Source: Holdemania massiliensis (GTDB taxonomy: Bacteria > Bacillota_I > Bacilli_A > Erysipelotrichales > Erysipelotrichaceae). Taken from it: a stretch of DNA of 64,000 nt. How positions within the stretch are numbered: position 1 is the stretch's first letter; each line of letters begins with the position of its first letter. Under the pieces are notes generated by a model, which was given only the letters and a program-made list of their open reading frames with translations, made no database searches and was not told where the DNA came from. A program made the translations under genes and the position numbers. This document shows, in pieces, positions 51,885 to 60,213 of the stretch. Location of the stretch: the NCBI RefSeq assembly GCF_022440805.1, contig NZ_JAKNTK010000001.1, positions 1-64,000 of the forward strand. Direction: 5' to 3'.

Positions 51885-51905
51885 GAGAAAAAGGAGGTGC
51901 CGGTC

Positions 51906-53186
51906 ATGAGTATCCGATTAGCATTTGAGACTCATATCCAGGATCTGAATGAAGCAAAAGAAGAAATCCAGGAATTAGCGGAACAGAGAAATTTTCAGGC
52001 CTTTCCCGACGAACAGGGAATCAGCGTTATGTTTTGTCCGCTTGGGATAATGGAAATTCAGTTTGAGCAGGAAGACGGACTTCAATGGAAAATGGAAGGG
52101 GAGTGCATAACGACCCCTGCAGGCCCAGGGCTGCATAAAGCAGCAGCGGATTTTGTTGAAACACTGGCGGATCGGCTTGATCTGGAACTTGTGTTTGAAG
52201 ATGAAGCTGAATATATGGTTTATCACGATTATAAGAAAATGCTGGAGGATCACTTTTATGCCTGGCTGGAAATGTTGACAGAGATTCCTGTTCATCAGCT
52301 GGAAGAAGAGGAATACACGAGTTTGTGTCTGTGCTGGGATTTAAATAATTATATGCCGAGAGAAATTCCCGGCACGGTTATTACGCATATGGGACGTTTT
52401 TCGATGCGGCAGCTGGCCGAGATGTTGGAGGATGAAGCTGTTGAAGCTTTCGCAGAGGATTTCTTCATTTGGAAAAATCCGCTCAAGGACGCCCTGTATT
52501 ATCGAAACTGTGCATTGAATGAACTGTGGGAACAATGTTATTTTGTCCCATCTTCCCGCAGCGAACTTGACCGACAGACTAACAGTTTTATTTTCTCGCA
52601 TTTGGAACAAGCGCTGATGATGGACAGGTCGCTTCCTTTTCCAATCGAGGCTTATTATAAACTCTGTCAGCTGGATGGCCGTGATCCGCTGGATCTAACA
52701 GGCGTGCCTAAATTAAAATACGATACGCTGATCGGATATCGCCGGGATCAGATTACCCAAGATTTTGGGAATGTAAAACTGACATTGCCTGGGAAATACA
52801 AATATGAATATGAAAAATTAGAGAACGGCGGACTTAATCTTTGGACAGATGATAGTGATCCGCATTGTCCCGTCTGGCAGGTCGGCGGTTATTCCTGTAA
52901 AGAGGGAAAGGCCGTCTATTTTGAAAAGAGCTTTGAAGAGGTCTGTGAGCTTCATCAATTTGAAGCGGGAGAAGGTCAATGCCGCTATGGATGGAAAAAG
53001 CGGGAGGCCAATGAACCTGCGGCATTAATTGCCCAAGTTGTCTGCGGAGATCAGCTTACTTTAATCACGATTACCTTCCCTGATGATTGTCAGCGCGATG
53101 CAGCAGTTGAGCTGCTTCACCAAATTAAAGCTTATTTGCCTAAAGCAGAGTATCGTCAGCAGCGAACTTATACTACGTCAAAATAA
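51906..53186 (+). CDS. Unknown acidic protein
   Basis: A 426-residue protein, acidic, with a helical first half (DLNEAKEEIQELAEQRNFQAF, then repeated Glu/Leu-rich segments) and a second half with strands (LTLPGKYKYEYEKLENGGLNLW, AVYFEKSFEEVCELHQFE). No domain is recognised. ATG 51906 follows AAAGGAGGTG. A terminator follows. No functional clue comes from neighbours. Confidence 0.65.
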   Translation: MSIRLAFETHIQDLNEAKEEIQELAEQRNFQAFPDEQGISVMFCPLGIMEIQFEQEDGLQWKMEGECITTPAGPGLHKAAADFVETLADRLDLELVFEDEAEYMVYHDYKKMLEDHFYAWLEMLTEIPVHQLEEEEYTSLCLCWDLNNYMPREIPGTVITHMGRFSMRQLAEMLEDEAVEAFAEDFFIWKNPLKDALYYRNCALNELWEQCYFVPSSRSELDRQTNSFIFSHLEQALMMDRSLPFPIEAYYKLCQLDGRDPLDLTGVPKLKYDTLIGYRRDQITQDFGNVKLTLPGKYKYEYEKLENGGLNLWTDDSDPHCPVWQVGGYSCKEGKAVYFEKSFEEVCELHQFEAGEGQCRYGWKKREANEPAALIAQVVCGDQLTLITITFPDDCQRDAAVELLHQIKAYLPKAEYRQQRTYTTSK

Positions 53187-53210
53187 AACTCAGCGAAAGC
53201 TGAGCTTTAT
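53185..53210 (+). terminator. Intrinsic terminator after 51906 gene
   Basis: CTCAGC-GAAA-GCTGAG, a GNRA-tetraloop hairpin followed by TTTATT. Confidence 0.75.
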
Positions 53211-53357
53211 TGTATAAATTAAAGGACTGATTTCGAACAAAAATAGAACTGATTTATCGATACTTAATAGAAATGCCTTTAATTAAAAGAAAATACGAAT
53301 TTGATCTGCCTGTATGGCAGAAATAAAAAACTATAAATTAAAGATAAAATAATGCCT

Positions 53358-53972
53358 TTATTTGAATGTGACCGTGATCAATACTGCCCGATCTGCATCC
53401 ACCTGTTCTGGATGATCCAGCGCAAGCGCCAGATCGTTGATCGACATGGAGGTTCTGCCTTCAGCACCCGCATCTTTTTCCAGAATTAAAAGCAGGGGAA
53501 TCGGCTGATTGAGGGCAACTTCGATTTTCTCTTCTAACCGATCTTGGCCGCGCATTCCCCATTCAGATTTAAAATAAGCGTCTTCCTGGCTGTCATTTCC
53601 AATCGCTGTTGTTGAGGAAACGCCGTCGCAGGACCAGGAGAAGCTGGACTGATCCGGCAAAAGCTGAATCATCAAGAGTTTATCGGTGTGATCGAGAATC
53701 CCGTTCATGCCGTTGCCGCCATTATCCTGCCACTGATGATTTTCATCCAAGATCCAGTTTTGCACAGAAATTCCATCTACTGAATCATCGATATGCAGAT
53801 CAAAGAAATAAGTGGAGGAACCCTGCGGCATCAGCTGAAGCAGCTTTTCCGTATCGGCAGATACAGAATGCGGTGCGACAGCTAAAGTCTTTGTGGGAGC
53901 AGGAGTGGATTGACAGCCCGCAAGCAGCAGTGCTAAAGCCAGAAAAGCAAATCGGTGTGTTTTCTTTTTCAT
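53358..53972 (-). CDS. Lipoprotein of unknown function
   Basis: A 204-residue exported lipoprotein: signal peptide with lipobox LALLLAGC, then a Pro/Thr-rich linker (STPAPTKTLAVAPHS) and a folded part with EEKIEVALNQPIPLLLILEK and a Gly/Asp-rich middle. No family is recognised. It starts at 53972 after an AAAGG site. Confidence 0.75.
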   Translation of the reverse strand: MKKKTHRFAFLALALLLAGCQSTPAPTKTLAVAPHSVSADTEKLLQLMPQGSSTYFFDLHIDDSVDGISVQNWILDENHQWQDNGGNGMNGILDHTDKLLMIQLLPDQSSFSWSCDGVSSTTAIGNDSQEDAYFKSEWGMRGQDRLEEKIEVALNQPIPLLLILEKDAGAEGRTSMSINDLALALDHPEQVDADRAVLITVTFK

Positions 53973-54127
53973 GGGTAGACCTTTGATATCAATCCATGAG
54001 GAAAGTTTCAGTCATGGAGCGATATATCCTTTCTTTTTTAATCCTTTAAAAAACGGAAAACAATGTTTGAGAGAATCCTGAAGAATTCCCAAGCCCTAGC
54101 TAGGATGATTAGATAAACGGATGCGGT

Positions 54128-55003
54128 TCAGCGATGACGATACGCCGCAGGGAAGTTCATTTTATCCAAACTAGATTTTGAAAAACAAGCGGCATTATAA
54201 GCCAGGCAGGCATCAATCAAATCGGAAACGGAGTCCATCGTATAAGGAACCTGTTCCTTGATCGCCGGCCGAGCTGAACTCATCGCAAAACCATAGGGAA
54301 TACTTAGCAGCATATCCAAATCATTTTGTTCATCGCCAATGGCTACGACCTGATCTGTATCCAAACCTAAGCGATCAAGGATTGTCAAAAGCGCCCGGCC
54401 TTTACTGCAGCCTTCGCAGCTCATTTCAACAAGATCCAGACCACTGCTGGTTACGGCCAGCCGACCTTTAAAATGCTGGCTAAAATAATCTAGGAAAAAG
54501 GCCTGACGTGCCGGATCTTTGAGTACCATGAAGATTTTGTTTGGATAATCAGTCTGATCGGAAGCCAGATAGTCACGAACCTGCTGAAGATAGAGATCGT
54601 CAGGAAAACGCTGCTGAATCAAACTGTTCGCTTGAAAAGTGATGCGCTCCTCAATATCGATATCCAGGACGAAATCCAATTCATCGCGAAACGGTTCGCA
54701 CAGATCGCAAAGCTCGCTGAGCTCCGGCGGCATGATTTCACGATTCCACAACACTTCTTTATCCACAATAACTTTCGCGCCATTGCAGGCAAGGATATCG
54801 CAGTCAATCTGATAGTTTTTGAAGATTTCCTGTTTTGTGCAGGCCCGTCTTCCGGTAGCGATTAAAAAACGGTTGCCCGCTTCGGTCCAGCGGCGGATAG
54901 CGGCTTGATTCATTGCTGAAATTTGGCCTGGATGCTGAAGATCGTCATACAACGTACCGTCCAGGTCGCTGGCAAGCAATCGGATTGGTTTGCAGTCTGT
55001 CAT
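54128..55003 (-). CDS. Cof-type HAD phosphatase
   Basis: A 291-residue haloacid-dehalogenase hydrolase of the Cof/IIB class. The nucleophile Asp is in LLASDLDGTLYDD near residue 11, motif II/III are FLIATGRRA and the Lys in SKGRALL, and motif IV is VAIGDEQNDLDMLLS. Substrates are usually sugar phosphates or cofactor phosphates. ATG 55003 follows GAGG with seven-base spacing; 55009 is an alternative. Confidence 0.93.
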   Translation of the reverse strand: MTDCKPIRLLASDLDGTLYDDLQHPGQISAMNQAAIRRWTEAGNRFLIATGRRACTKQEIFKNYQIDCDILACNGAKVIVDKEVLWNREIMPPELSELCDLCEPFRDELDFVLDIDIEERITFQANSLIQQRFPDDLYLQQVRDYLASDQTDYPNKIFMVLKDPARQAFFLDYFSQHFKGRLAVTSSGLDLVEMSCEGCSKGRALLTILDRLGLDTDQVVAIGDEQNDLDMLLSIPYGFAMSSARPAIKEQVPYTMDSVSDLIDACLAYNAACFSKSSLDKMNFPAAYRHR

Positions 55004-55246
55004 AGCCATACCTCATTCTTTATCAAAAGTATAGCATAGATGTACAGGAAACAAATCAGAAAAAGTGAAGAAGCGCTGGGCCAAGACGAGCATAAAATTG
55101 AATACAGGGTAAAAGAATTATCAAAGACTGCAAAAAGCAGATGTAAAAACGTGACTTGTGTTTCAAAAGAAAGCGAAAACAAGATGATGAAAAACAATGA
55201 AACATCAATTTCCTGGGAAGAAGTGCTTTAGAACAGATGAGAATTT

Positions 55247-55255
55247 TGCTATAAT
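55247..55255 (+). promoter_or_regulatory. Extended -10 promoter before rsmG-noc-soj-spo0J
   Basis: TGCTATAAT, 22 bases before the rsmG start. The 224 bases between it and the HAD gene show no gene; ORFs here lack a ribosome-binding site. Confidence 0.6.
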
Positions 55256-55276
55256 AACCCATGCGGAGGATGCAGT

Positions 55277-55978
55277 ATGAAATGGGAAGAATTTGTTGAA
55301 GCCTGTCGCCAGAAAGAAATCGATTGTTCCGCAAAACAACAGGAACAATTTGTACGCTATGCACAGCTGCTTCAAGAGTGGAATGAAAAAATGAATCTTA
55401 CTGCGATCACGGAATGGGAGGAAGTGCTGGAAAAGCATTTCTATGATTCCTTAGTGCCTTTTGCCGGTATGACGCTGGATGGGGCTCATCTGTGCGATGT
55501 CGGCGCCGGGGCCGGATTTCCTTCCCTGCCGTTAAAAATTATGAATCCTCAACTGAAGATCACAATTTTGGAACCGCTGAATAAGCGGGTTGTTTTTCTC
55601 AAGGAAGTATGTCAGCAGCTTCAGCTCGATCAGGTTGAATGTCTGAATGTACGTGCTGAAGATTATGCCAGAGAACACCGTGAGGCGTTTGATTTGGTCA
55701 CTGCGCGGGCAGTTGCCAATCTGCGTGTGTTGTCAGAGCTGTGTTTGCCTTTGGTAAAAAAGAACGGAAAATTTATCGCAATGAAGGGGGCGGCTGGATT
55801 TGAGGAACAGATCCAGGCAGAAAAAGCGACGAAAATTCTGGGAGCGGAATTGGAAAAGGCCGAGGAAGTCCATCTGCAGGATGGTTCCACACGGGTCAAT
55901 CTGACCTATCGGAAGGTGAAAGCCACGCCGCCGCAGTATCCGCGTGCCTATGCGAAAATCAAGAAGAATCCGTTGTAA
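55277..55978 (+). CDS. rsmG: 16S rRNA (guanine-N7)-methyltransferase
   Basis: Methylates G527 of 16S rRNA with S-adenosylmethionine. The 233-residue product has the AdoMet motif HLCDVGAGAGFPSLPLKI near residues 72-90, ITILEPLNKRVVFL and DLVTARAVANLRVLSEL. It leads the noc-soj-spo0J group as in Bacillus, but mnmG is not its neighbour here. An ATAT-rich gap and AAAGGAGTG connect it to noc in 12 bases. Confidence 0.97.
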   Translation: MKWEEFVEACRQKEIDCSAKQQEQFVRYAQLLQEWNEKMNLTAITEWEEVLEKHFYDSLVPFAGMTLDGAHLCDVGAGAGFPSLPLKIMNPQLKITILEPLNKRVVFLKEVCQQLQLDQVECLNVRAEDYAREHREAFDLVTARAVANLRVLSELCLPLVKKNGKFIAMKGAAGFEEQIQAEKATKILGAELEKAEEVHLQDGSTRVNLTYRKVKATPPQYPRAYAKIKKNPL

Positions 55979-55990
55979 AGGAGTGTTTTT

Positions 55991-56764
55991 ATGAGAGAAG
56001 TCCGGGAAATATCGATTGAACAGATTCATCCCAACCGCCACCAGCCGCGGCTGGAATTTAACGAAGAAGCTTTGATGGAACTGGCACAGTCCATTCGTGA
56101 AAATGGATTGATCCAGCCGATTACCGTGCGTGAGGATGAGGAAGGTTACGAAATCATTGCGGGAGAGCGCCGGTATAAAGCCTGTATTTTAGCGGGATAC
56201 AGCGAAGTGCCGTGCAATGTCATGAGTGCAGATGAGCAGAAGCTGGCTGAGCTGGCCTTAGTCGAGAACATTCAGCGGGAAAACCTGACTTCGATCGAGG
56301 AAGCCAAGGCATATATTCAGATTATGCGCTCCGCGGGCATGACGCAGGAAGAGCTGGCTTCCAAAATGGGAAAATCTCAGTCAACGATTGCCAACAAGGT
56401 TCGATTATTGAATCTGCCGGATGAAATCCAGGAAGGCATTTCTTCCCGTAAGATCACCGAGCGCCATGCGCGGGCACTGCTTTCGGTGGAACCGGAGAAA
56501 CAGCAGGAAGTCTATGAAAAAATTGTAAAGAAGGGCATGAATGTTCGCCAGGCAGAACAGCTGATCACCAGTCTGAAAGAAGCCCCGCAGGCGAAGCCGG
56601 AAGCCAAGAAACCTGTTTTCAAAGGCTTTGCCCGAAATATTAAAATTGCAGTGAACACCATCTACCAGGCTGTGGAGATGGTTCGCCGAACTGGAATCGC
56701 TATTGAAACCGAGGAAGCGGAAACGGACAAGGACGTTCGGATTATCATTAAATTTCCAAGATAA
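55991..56764 (+). CDS. noc: Nucleoid occlusion protein Noc
   Basis: A ParB-family DNA-binding protein, 257 residues. The N-terminal CTP-binding pieces are IHPNRHQPRLEF, IAGERRYKA and ENIQRENLTSIEEA, and the HTH QEELASKMGKSQSTIANKVRL is the Noc type (Spo0J at 57560 differs: EKLAQRVGKSREHITNTLRL). The C-terminus RNIKIAVNTIYQAVEMVRR matches Noc. The start is fixed by a TAA in frame five codons upstream. Compared with Bacillus Noc (283 residues) it lacks the N-terminal amphipathic membrane helix, beginning directly with MREVREISIEQI. Confidence 0.93.
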   Translation: MREVREISIEQIHPNRHQPRLEFNEEALMELAQSIRENGLIQPITVREDEEGYEIIAGERRYKACILAGYSEVPCNVMSADEQKLAELALVENIQRENLTSIEEAKAYIQIMRSAGMTQEELASKMGKSQSTIANKVRLLNLPDEIQEGISSRKITERHARALLSVEPEKQQEVYEKIVKKGMNVRQAEQLITSLKEAPQAKPEAKKPVFKGFARNIKIAVNTIYQAVEMVRRTGIAIETEEAETDKDVRIIIKFPR

Positions 56765-56778
56765 AAGGATGTGAAGAA

Positions 56779-57573
56779 ATGGGAAAAATCATTGCCATAG
56801 CCAATCAGAAAGGCGGCGTCGGAAAAACGACGACGAGCATTAATCTTTCCGCCGGACTGGCGTATCTCGGCAAGAAAATATTACTGGTCGATTTTGATCC
56901 GCAGGGAAATGCGACACAGGGCGTCGGGGCAACCCGTCAGAGCTTTGTGAAAAGTATTTACGATGTCATTATGAATGATGTTGAAGTTAAAGACGCTGTA
57001 AAAACGATGAAGATTCCGCCGCTGGATATTTTGCCGGCTACGATTGATCTGGCAGGCGCGGATCTGGAAATGGTGGAATATAAATATGGCCGTGAAAAGC
57101 TGTTGAAAAACAAGCTGGTCGCGGTGAAAGAGGATTACGATTACATCATTATCGACTGTCCGCCTTCATTGGGATTATTAAATACAAATGCACTGACTGC
57201 GGCCGATTCGGTGATCATTCCGGTGCAATGTGAATACTACGCATTGGAAGGGCTGACACAGCTGTTGTCCACGATTCGTCTGGTTCAGCGGCTTTTCAAC
57301 AATAAATTGATGATTGAAGGTGTATTATTGACGATGTTTGATGCGCGGACGAAGCTGAGCGTCGAGGTGCAGCAGGAAGTCCGGCGGTATTTCAAGGAGC
57401 GGGTATATAAGACCTACATTCCCCGCAACGTCAAGCTGTCAGAAGCGCCTTCCCGCGGCGCCACGATTTTTGAATATGATGTCAAGTCGGAAGGAGCCAA
57501 GGCCTACGCATCGTTAGCTAAGGAAGTGATTTCTTATAACGCAAAGGAGGCAAAAGCCAATGAAAAAGGATGA
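56779..57573 (+). CDS. soj: Chromosome partitioning ATPase Soj (ParA)
   Basis: A 264-residue Walker-type ParA. The deviant Walker A is KGGVGKTTTS near residue 11, Walker A' is LVDFDPQGNAT and Walker B is YIIIDCPPSLGLL. It binds DNA as an ATP dimer and drives origin segregation and DnaA control with Spo0J. It precedes spo0J with a 14-base overlap. Confidence 0.98.
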   Translation: MGKIIAIANQKGGVGKTTTSINLSAGLAYLGKKILLVDFDPQGNATQGVGATRQSFVKSIYDVIMNDVEVKDAVKTMKIPPLDILPATIDLAGADLEMVEYKYGREKLLKNKLVAVKEDYDYIIIDCPPSLGLLNTNALTAADSVIIPVQCEYYALEGLTQLLSTIRLVQRLFNNKLMIEGVLLTMFDARTKLSVEVQQEVRRYFKERVYKTYIPRNVKLSEAPSRGATIFEYDVKSEGAKAYASLAKEVISYNAKEAKANEKG

Positions 57574-58465
57574 AGCCCGGCTGGGTAAAGGGTTGGGAGC
57601 CATTTTCGGAGAGGATTTAAGCAACGTCATCGAAGAAATTCAGCAGGGAGATGAAACCCGGCAAAGCGAAATCAAGCTGTCAGAGATTCGCCCGAATCCT
57701 TATCAGCCGCGTAAGATTTTCGATGACGCGAAAATTGGTGAACTGGCGCAGTCGATCAAGGAACATGGTGTATTTACACCGGTTCTGCTGCGTAAATCCG
57801 TCAAGGGTTACGAACTGATCGCAGGTGAGCGTCGAGTTCGGGCAAGCAAGCAGGCTGGGTTAAAAACGATTCCAGCCATTGTCATGGAGTTCACTGAAGA
57901 ACAGATGATGGAAATCTCACTGCTGGAGAACATTCAGCGTGAGGATCTCAACGCGATTGAAGAAGCACAGGCTTATCAGCGTTTAATCGAACGTCTGGAC
58001 TACACACAGGAAAAACTGGCTCAGCGCGTCGGCAAGTCGCGTGAACACATTACGAATACGCTGCGCTTGCTGAAACTGCCGAAGTCGGTACAGCAGCTGG
58101 TTACAGAGAATAAACTGTCGATGGGGCATGTTCGTCCGTTAGTAACGATTGAAGATGAGGGGGAAGCCTATGATCTGGCAATGAAGATTGCTGAGGAAGG
58201 CTTGTCTGTCCGCGAAGTAGAAAGATTGGTTAAGGAACGTCAAGAAAAACCAAAACCGAAAGCGACCAAAAAGCAGGAAGACCCGAATTTGTTATATGTT
58301 GAGGAAGTCATGCAGAATAAGCTGCAGACCCGAGTTAAAGTGGACAAGAAACAGATTGTCATCCAGTATTCTGGGACACAGGATCTGAATCGTATTCTGG
58401 AATTGATTCACTGCCTGGAAGAAACGGAATCGTATTCTAAAGTAAATTTGCACGGTACTCTTTGA
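57560..58465 (+). CDS. spo0J: Chromosome partitioning protein Spo0J (ParB)
   Basis: A 301-residue ParB CTPase-clamp. It has RLGKGLGAIFGED at the N-terminus (Soj-activating), the CTP site IRPNPYQPRKIF with LIAGERRVRA and ENIQREDLNAIEEA, and an HTH EKLAQRVGKSREHITNTLRL that reads parS. Three parS sites lie at 7883, 9766 and 10977, about 47-50 kb to the left. It overlaps soj by 14 bases. Confidence 0.98.
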   Translation: MKKDEARLGKGLGAIFGEDLSNVIEEIQQGDETRQSEIKLSEIRPNPYQPRKIFDDAKIGELAQSIKEHGVFTPVLLRKSVKGYELIAGERRVRASKQAGLKTIPAIVMEFTEEQMMEISLLENIQREDLNAIEEAQAYQRLIERLDYTQEKLAQRVGKSREHITNTLRLLKLPKSVQQLVTENKLSMGHVRPLVTIEDEGEAYDLAMKIAEEGLSVREVERLVKERQEKPKPKATKKQEDPNLLYVEEVMQNKLQTRVKVDKKQIVIQYSGTQDLNRILELIHCLEETESYSKVNLHGTL

Positions 58466-58482
58466 GGATACCGTGTTTTTCT
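58451..58482 (+). terminator. Terminator overlapping the spo0J stop codon
   Basis: CACGGTA / TACCGTG with the spo0J TGA in its 11-base loop, followed by five T residues. Confidence 0.8.
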
Positions 58483-58607
58483 TTTGCAAATCTCGCAGAT
58501 GACAGTGAAGTCTCTTTCTGAAATTCAAATAAACGATAAAGAATGTCAAGATTATTGGGTTAATTACTCTATAAGGATGAACCGCAGAGAGATTCAGCAG
58601 TCTATCT

Positions 58608-58636
58608 TTAACAGGAAAAGATGGACATGGTATAAT
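58608..58636 (+). promoter_or_regulatory. Promoter of the AT-rich unknown genes
   Basis: TTAACA, a 17-base spacer and TATAAT with an extended TGG; a strong consensus promoter. Confidence 0.7.
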
Positions 58637-58678
58637 TAAATATAAAGATAATCCGGTAGGGAGTGAGGATGTTCAATT

Positions 58679-59281
58679 ATGTATAGAATAAAACAGTTTG
58701 GAAGCAAAATTTATACAACTCACTTGATAGGCTATAATGAAAAATATCGTTATTTGTTTTTAAATTGTAACACACGCTTTATAGTCTATTCTTTAGAGCT
58801 GGAAAAAGTAATCATTGAATCAAGACAATTGCAATGGGTAAAAACTATCGATTTTACTGCTGATTTAGACTATGCGATATGCAGAAGTTTTAAAACTAAA
58901 AGTAACCAACTAGCAGATGCCTACCTTATTGAGATGAGTAAGCTAAAGGATGGTTTAAATTACGAATATTTGGGTAAATTAGCGTGCAACAGAGTTTGGA
59001 AACTTTCTCGCTTTTCAAGCGGCATGGTTATGGCTACAACTAATAAAATACAAATCATGGATTGTAAAACAAAAGAAGTAATAATGGAAGCAGAGAATAA
59101 ATTTTTCCATTATAAATGGCTTTATTTACGTGAGGGCAAAGAGGAGGATGTTTTAGAAGTAACCTATCTTGGTACCGACACAAATGAGTATTATCAAATT
59201 CGATCAGACTCTATCCAGATCATTCCAGGAATGAGTGAAGATGAAAAAAAAATATATGGCATGGAAGAGATATGGATTTGA
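58679..59281 (+). CDS. Unknown protein, AT-rich (possible beta-propeller)
   Basis: A 200-residue protein of repeating strand-like segments (YRYLFLNCNTRFIVYSLELEK, KTIDFTADLDYAICRSF, SGMVMATTNKIQIMD), reminiscent of a beta-propeller but with no clear family. GC content is clearly lower than in the flanking core genes, suggesting transfer. Its 3' end overlaps the next ORF in another frame across an A9 run. The 59-codon ORF at 59963 is a truncated copy of its first 59 residues. Confidence 0.6.
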   Translation: MYRIKQFGSKIYTTHLIGYNEKYRYLFLNCNTRFIVYSLELEKVIIESRQLQWVKTIDFTADLDYAICRSFKTKSNQLADAYLIEMSKLKDGLNYEYLGKLACNRVWKLSRFSSGMVMATTNKIQIMDCKTKEVIMEAENKFFHYKWLYLREGKEEDVLEVTYLGTDTNEYYQIRSDSIQIIPGMSEDEKKIYGMEEIWI

Positions 59282-59915
59282 TCGGCAGTTTCTTCAGTCC
59301 CGTACACCCTCTGGTGGAGTTAAAATTGAGGATCAAAGGAATCAGCGAACTGTGGTATTAGAGGGAGAAAAACTCATTGTTTGTGAAGGACAAGTATCAC
59401 TGTCAGGGAATTATTATTGGACACGTGTAATTCGAGAACTAGATGAAAGTGAAGTTATTTCATATTCGGCTGAAAAGAAAAGGTTAATATCGGAAGCCTA
59501 TGAAAGAATAGAAACAGAAGAAAGATCTGGAGAAGAGAGTGGTTTAATATGCAAAGATCCTACATGGGTAGGTTCAGTACAAAGGGCGAAGAAAAATGAA
59601 AATTATCCAAGTGGAACAGGAGAATTAAAAAGAAATAAAATGTATTTTGTCTTATTTGATTTAAGAACAGAGGAAATAGTTCATATATTAGATGACACTT
59701 TTGAAATTTGGGGTATTAGTGAATATCAATTTGATGAAAAAACAGGACTAATATTCCTAGAAGAGTCGTTAAAACAATACTGTATATCAATCCTTCAACT
59801 GGAGGAAAAAGATTATATCTATCAGAAGTTAAATCAACTGGATTTTAGAAAACTTCAACTGGCTAGCGGGGCAAAAGAACAGTTTTGCGAATCAATTTTA
59901 TTTAAAGGGTATTAA
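59241..59915 (+). CDS. Unknown protein overlapping 58679 gene
   Basis: A 224-residue protein starting within the last 41 bases of the preceding gene. Strand-rich in the same style (KMYFVLFDLRTEEIVHILDD, EYQFDEKTGLIFLEE). ATG 59241 lies at AAGATGAAAAAAAAA, where nine consecutive A residues could let one frame slip into the other. It may be a separate coupled gene or the second half of a split protein. No family is recognised. Confidence 0.55.
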   Translation: MKKKYMAWKRYGFDRQFLQSRTPSGGVKIEDQRNQRTVVLEGEKLIVCEGQVSLSGNYYWTRVIRELDESEVISYSAEKKRLISEAYERIETEERSGEESGLICKDPTWVGSVQRAKKNENYPSGTGELKRNKMYFVLFDLRTEEIVHILDDTFEIWGISEYQFDEKTGLIFLEESLKQYCISILQLEEKDYIYQKLNQLDFRKLQLASGAKEQFCESILFKGY

Positions 59916-59962
59916 AAATCATTGTGAAAATAAGATTTAAATAAAATCTTTCTGAGGTATTT

Positions 59963-60142
59963 ATGAAAAAACTAGTTACTTTTGGAAATAATAGAATTAT
60001 GCCTCATCTATTAACTTATAGTGAAAAATATCATTACATGTTTTTCAATAGCGGAAATCGTTTCGTAGTATATTCAACTAAAGATCAAAAAATCATTATG
60101 AAAATAAAGGATCTTGGATATGTAGAAACTGCAGTTTTATAA
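59963..60142 (+). pseudogene. Truncated paralogue of the 58679 gene
   Basis: A 59-codon ORF with its own GAGGT site. Its sequence (KLVTFGNNRIMPHLLTYSEK, then YHYMFFNSGNRFVVYST) tracks residues 3-52 of the 58679 product (KQFGSKIYTTHLIGYNEK, YRYLFLNCNTRFIVYSL). It stops after ETAVL, where the full copy goes on with KTIDFTADLDY, and a terminator follows at once. It is best read as the remnant of a duplication, although a working small protein is possible. Confidence 0.75.
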
Positions 60143-60148
60143 TGAAAA

Positions 60149-60190
60149 TAAAAGCATATCTTACTTTCTTAAGCAGGATATGCTTTCTTC
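60149..60190 (+). terminator. Intrinsic terminator after the truncated paralogue
   Basis: AAAGCATATC / GATATGCTTT with a 16-base loop followed by T residues; it may serve the converging gene at 60214 as well. Confidence 0.8.
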
Positions 60191-60213
60191 GTTTTTTCCA
60201 TTAGGATTGTTTA

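Noticed and set aside
55209..55222. ATTTCCTGGGAAGA as a Noc-binding site near rsmG
   Set aside because: Only 11 of 14 positions match, below what I would accept.
55040..55231. A 63-codon + strand frame in the gap before rsmG
   Set aside because: No ribosome-binding site before its ATG, basic low-complexity product and overlap with the -35 region of the rsmG promoter.
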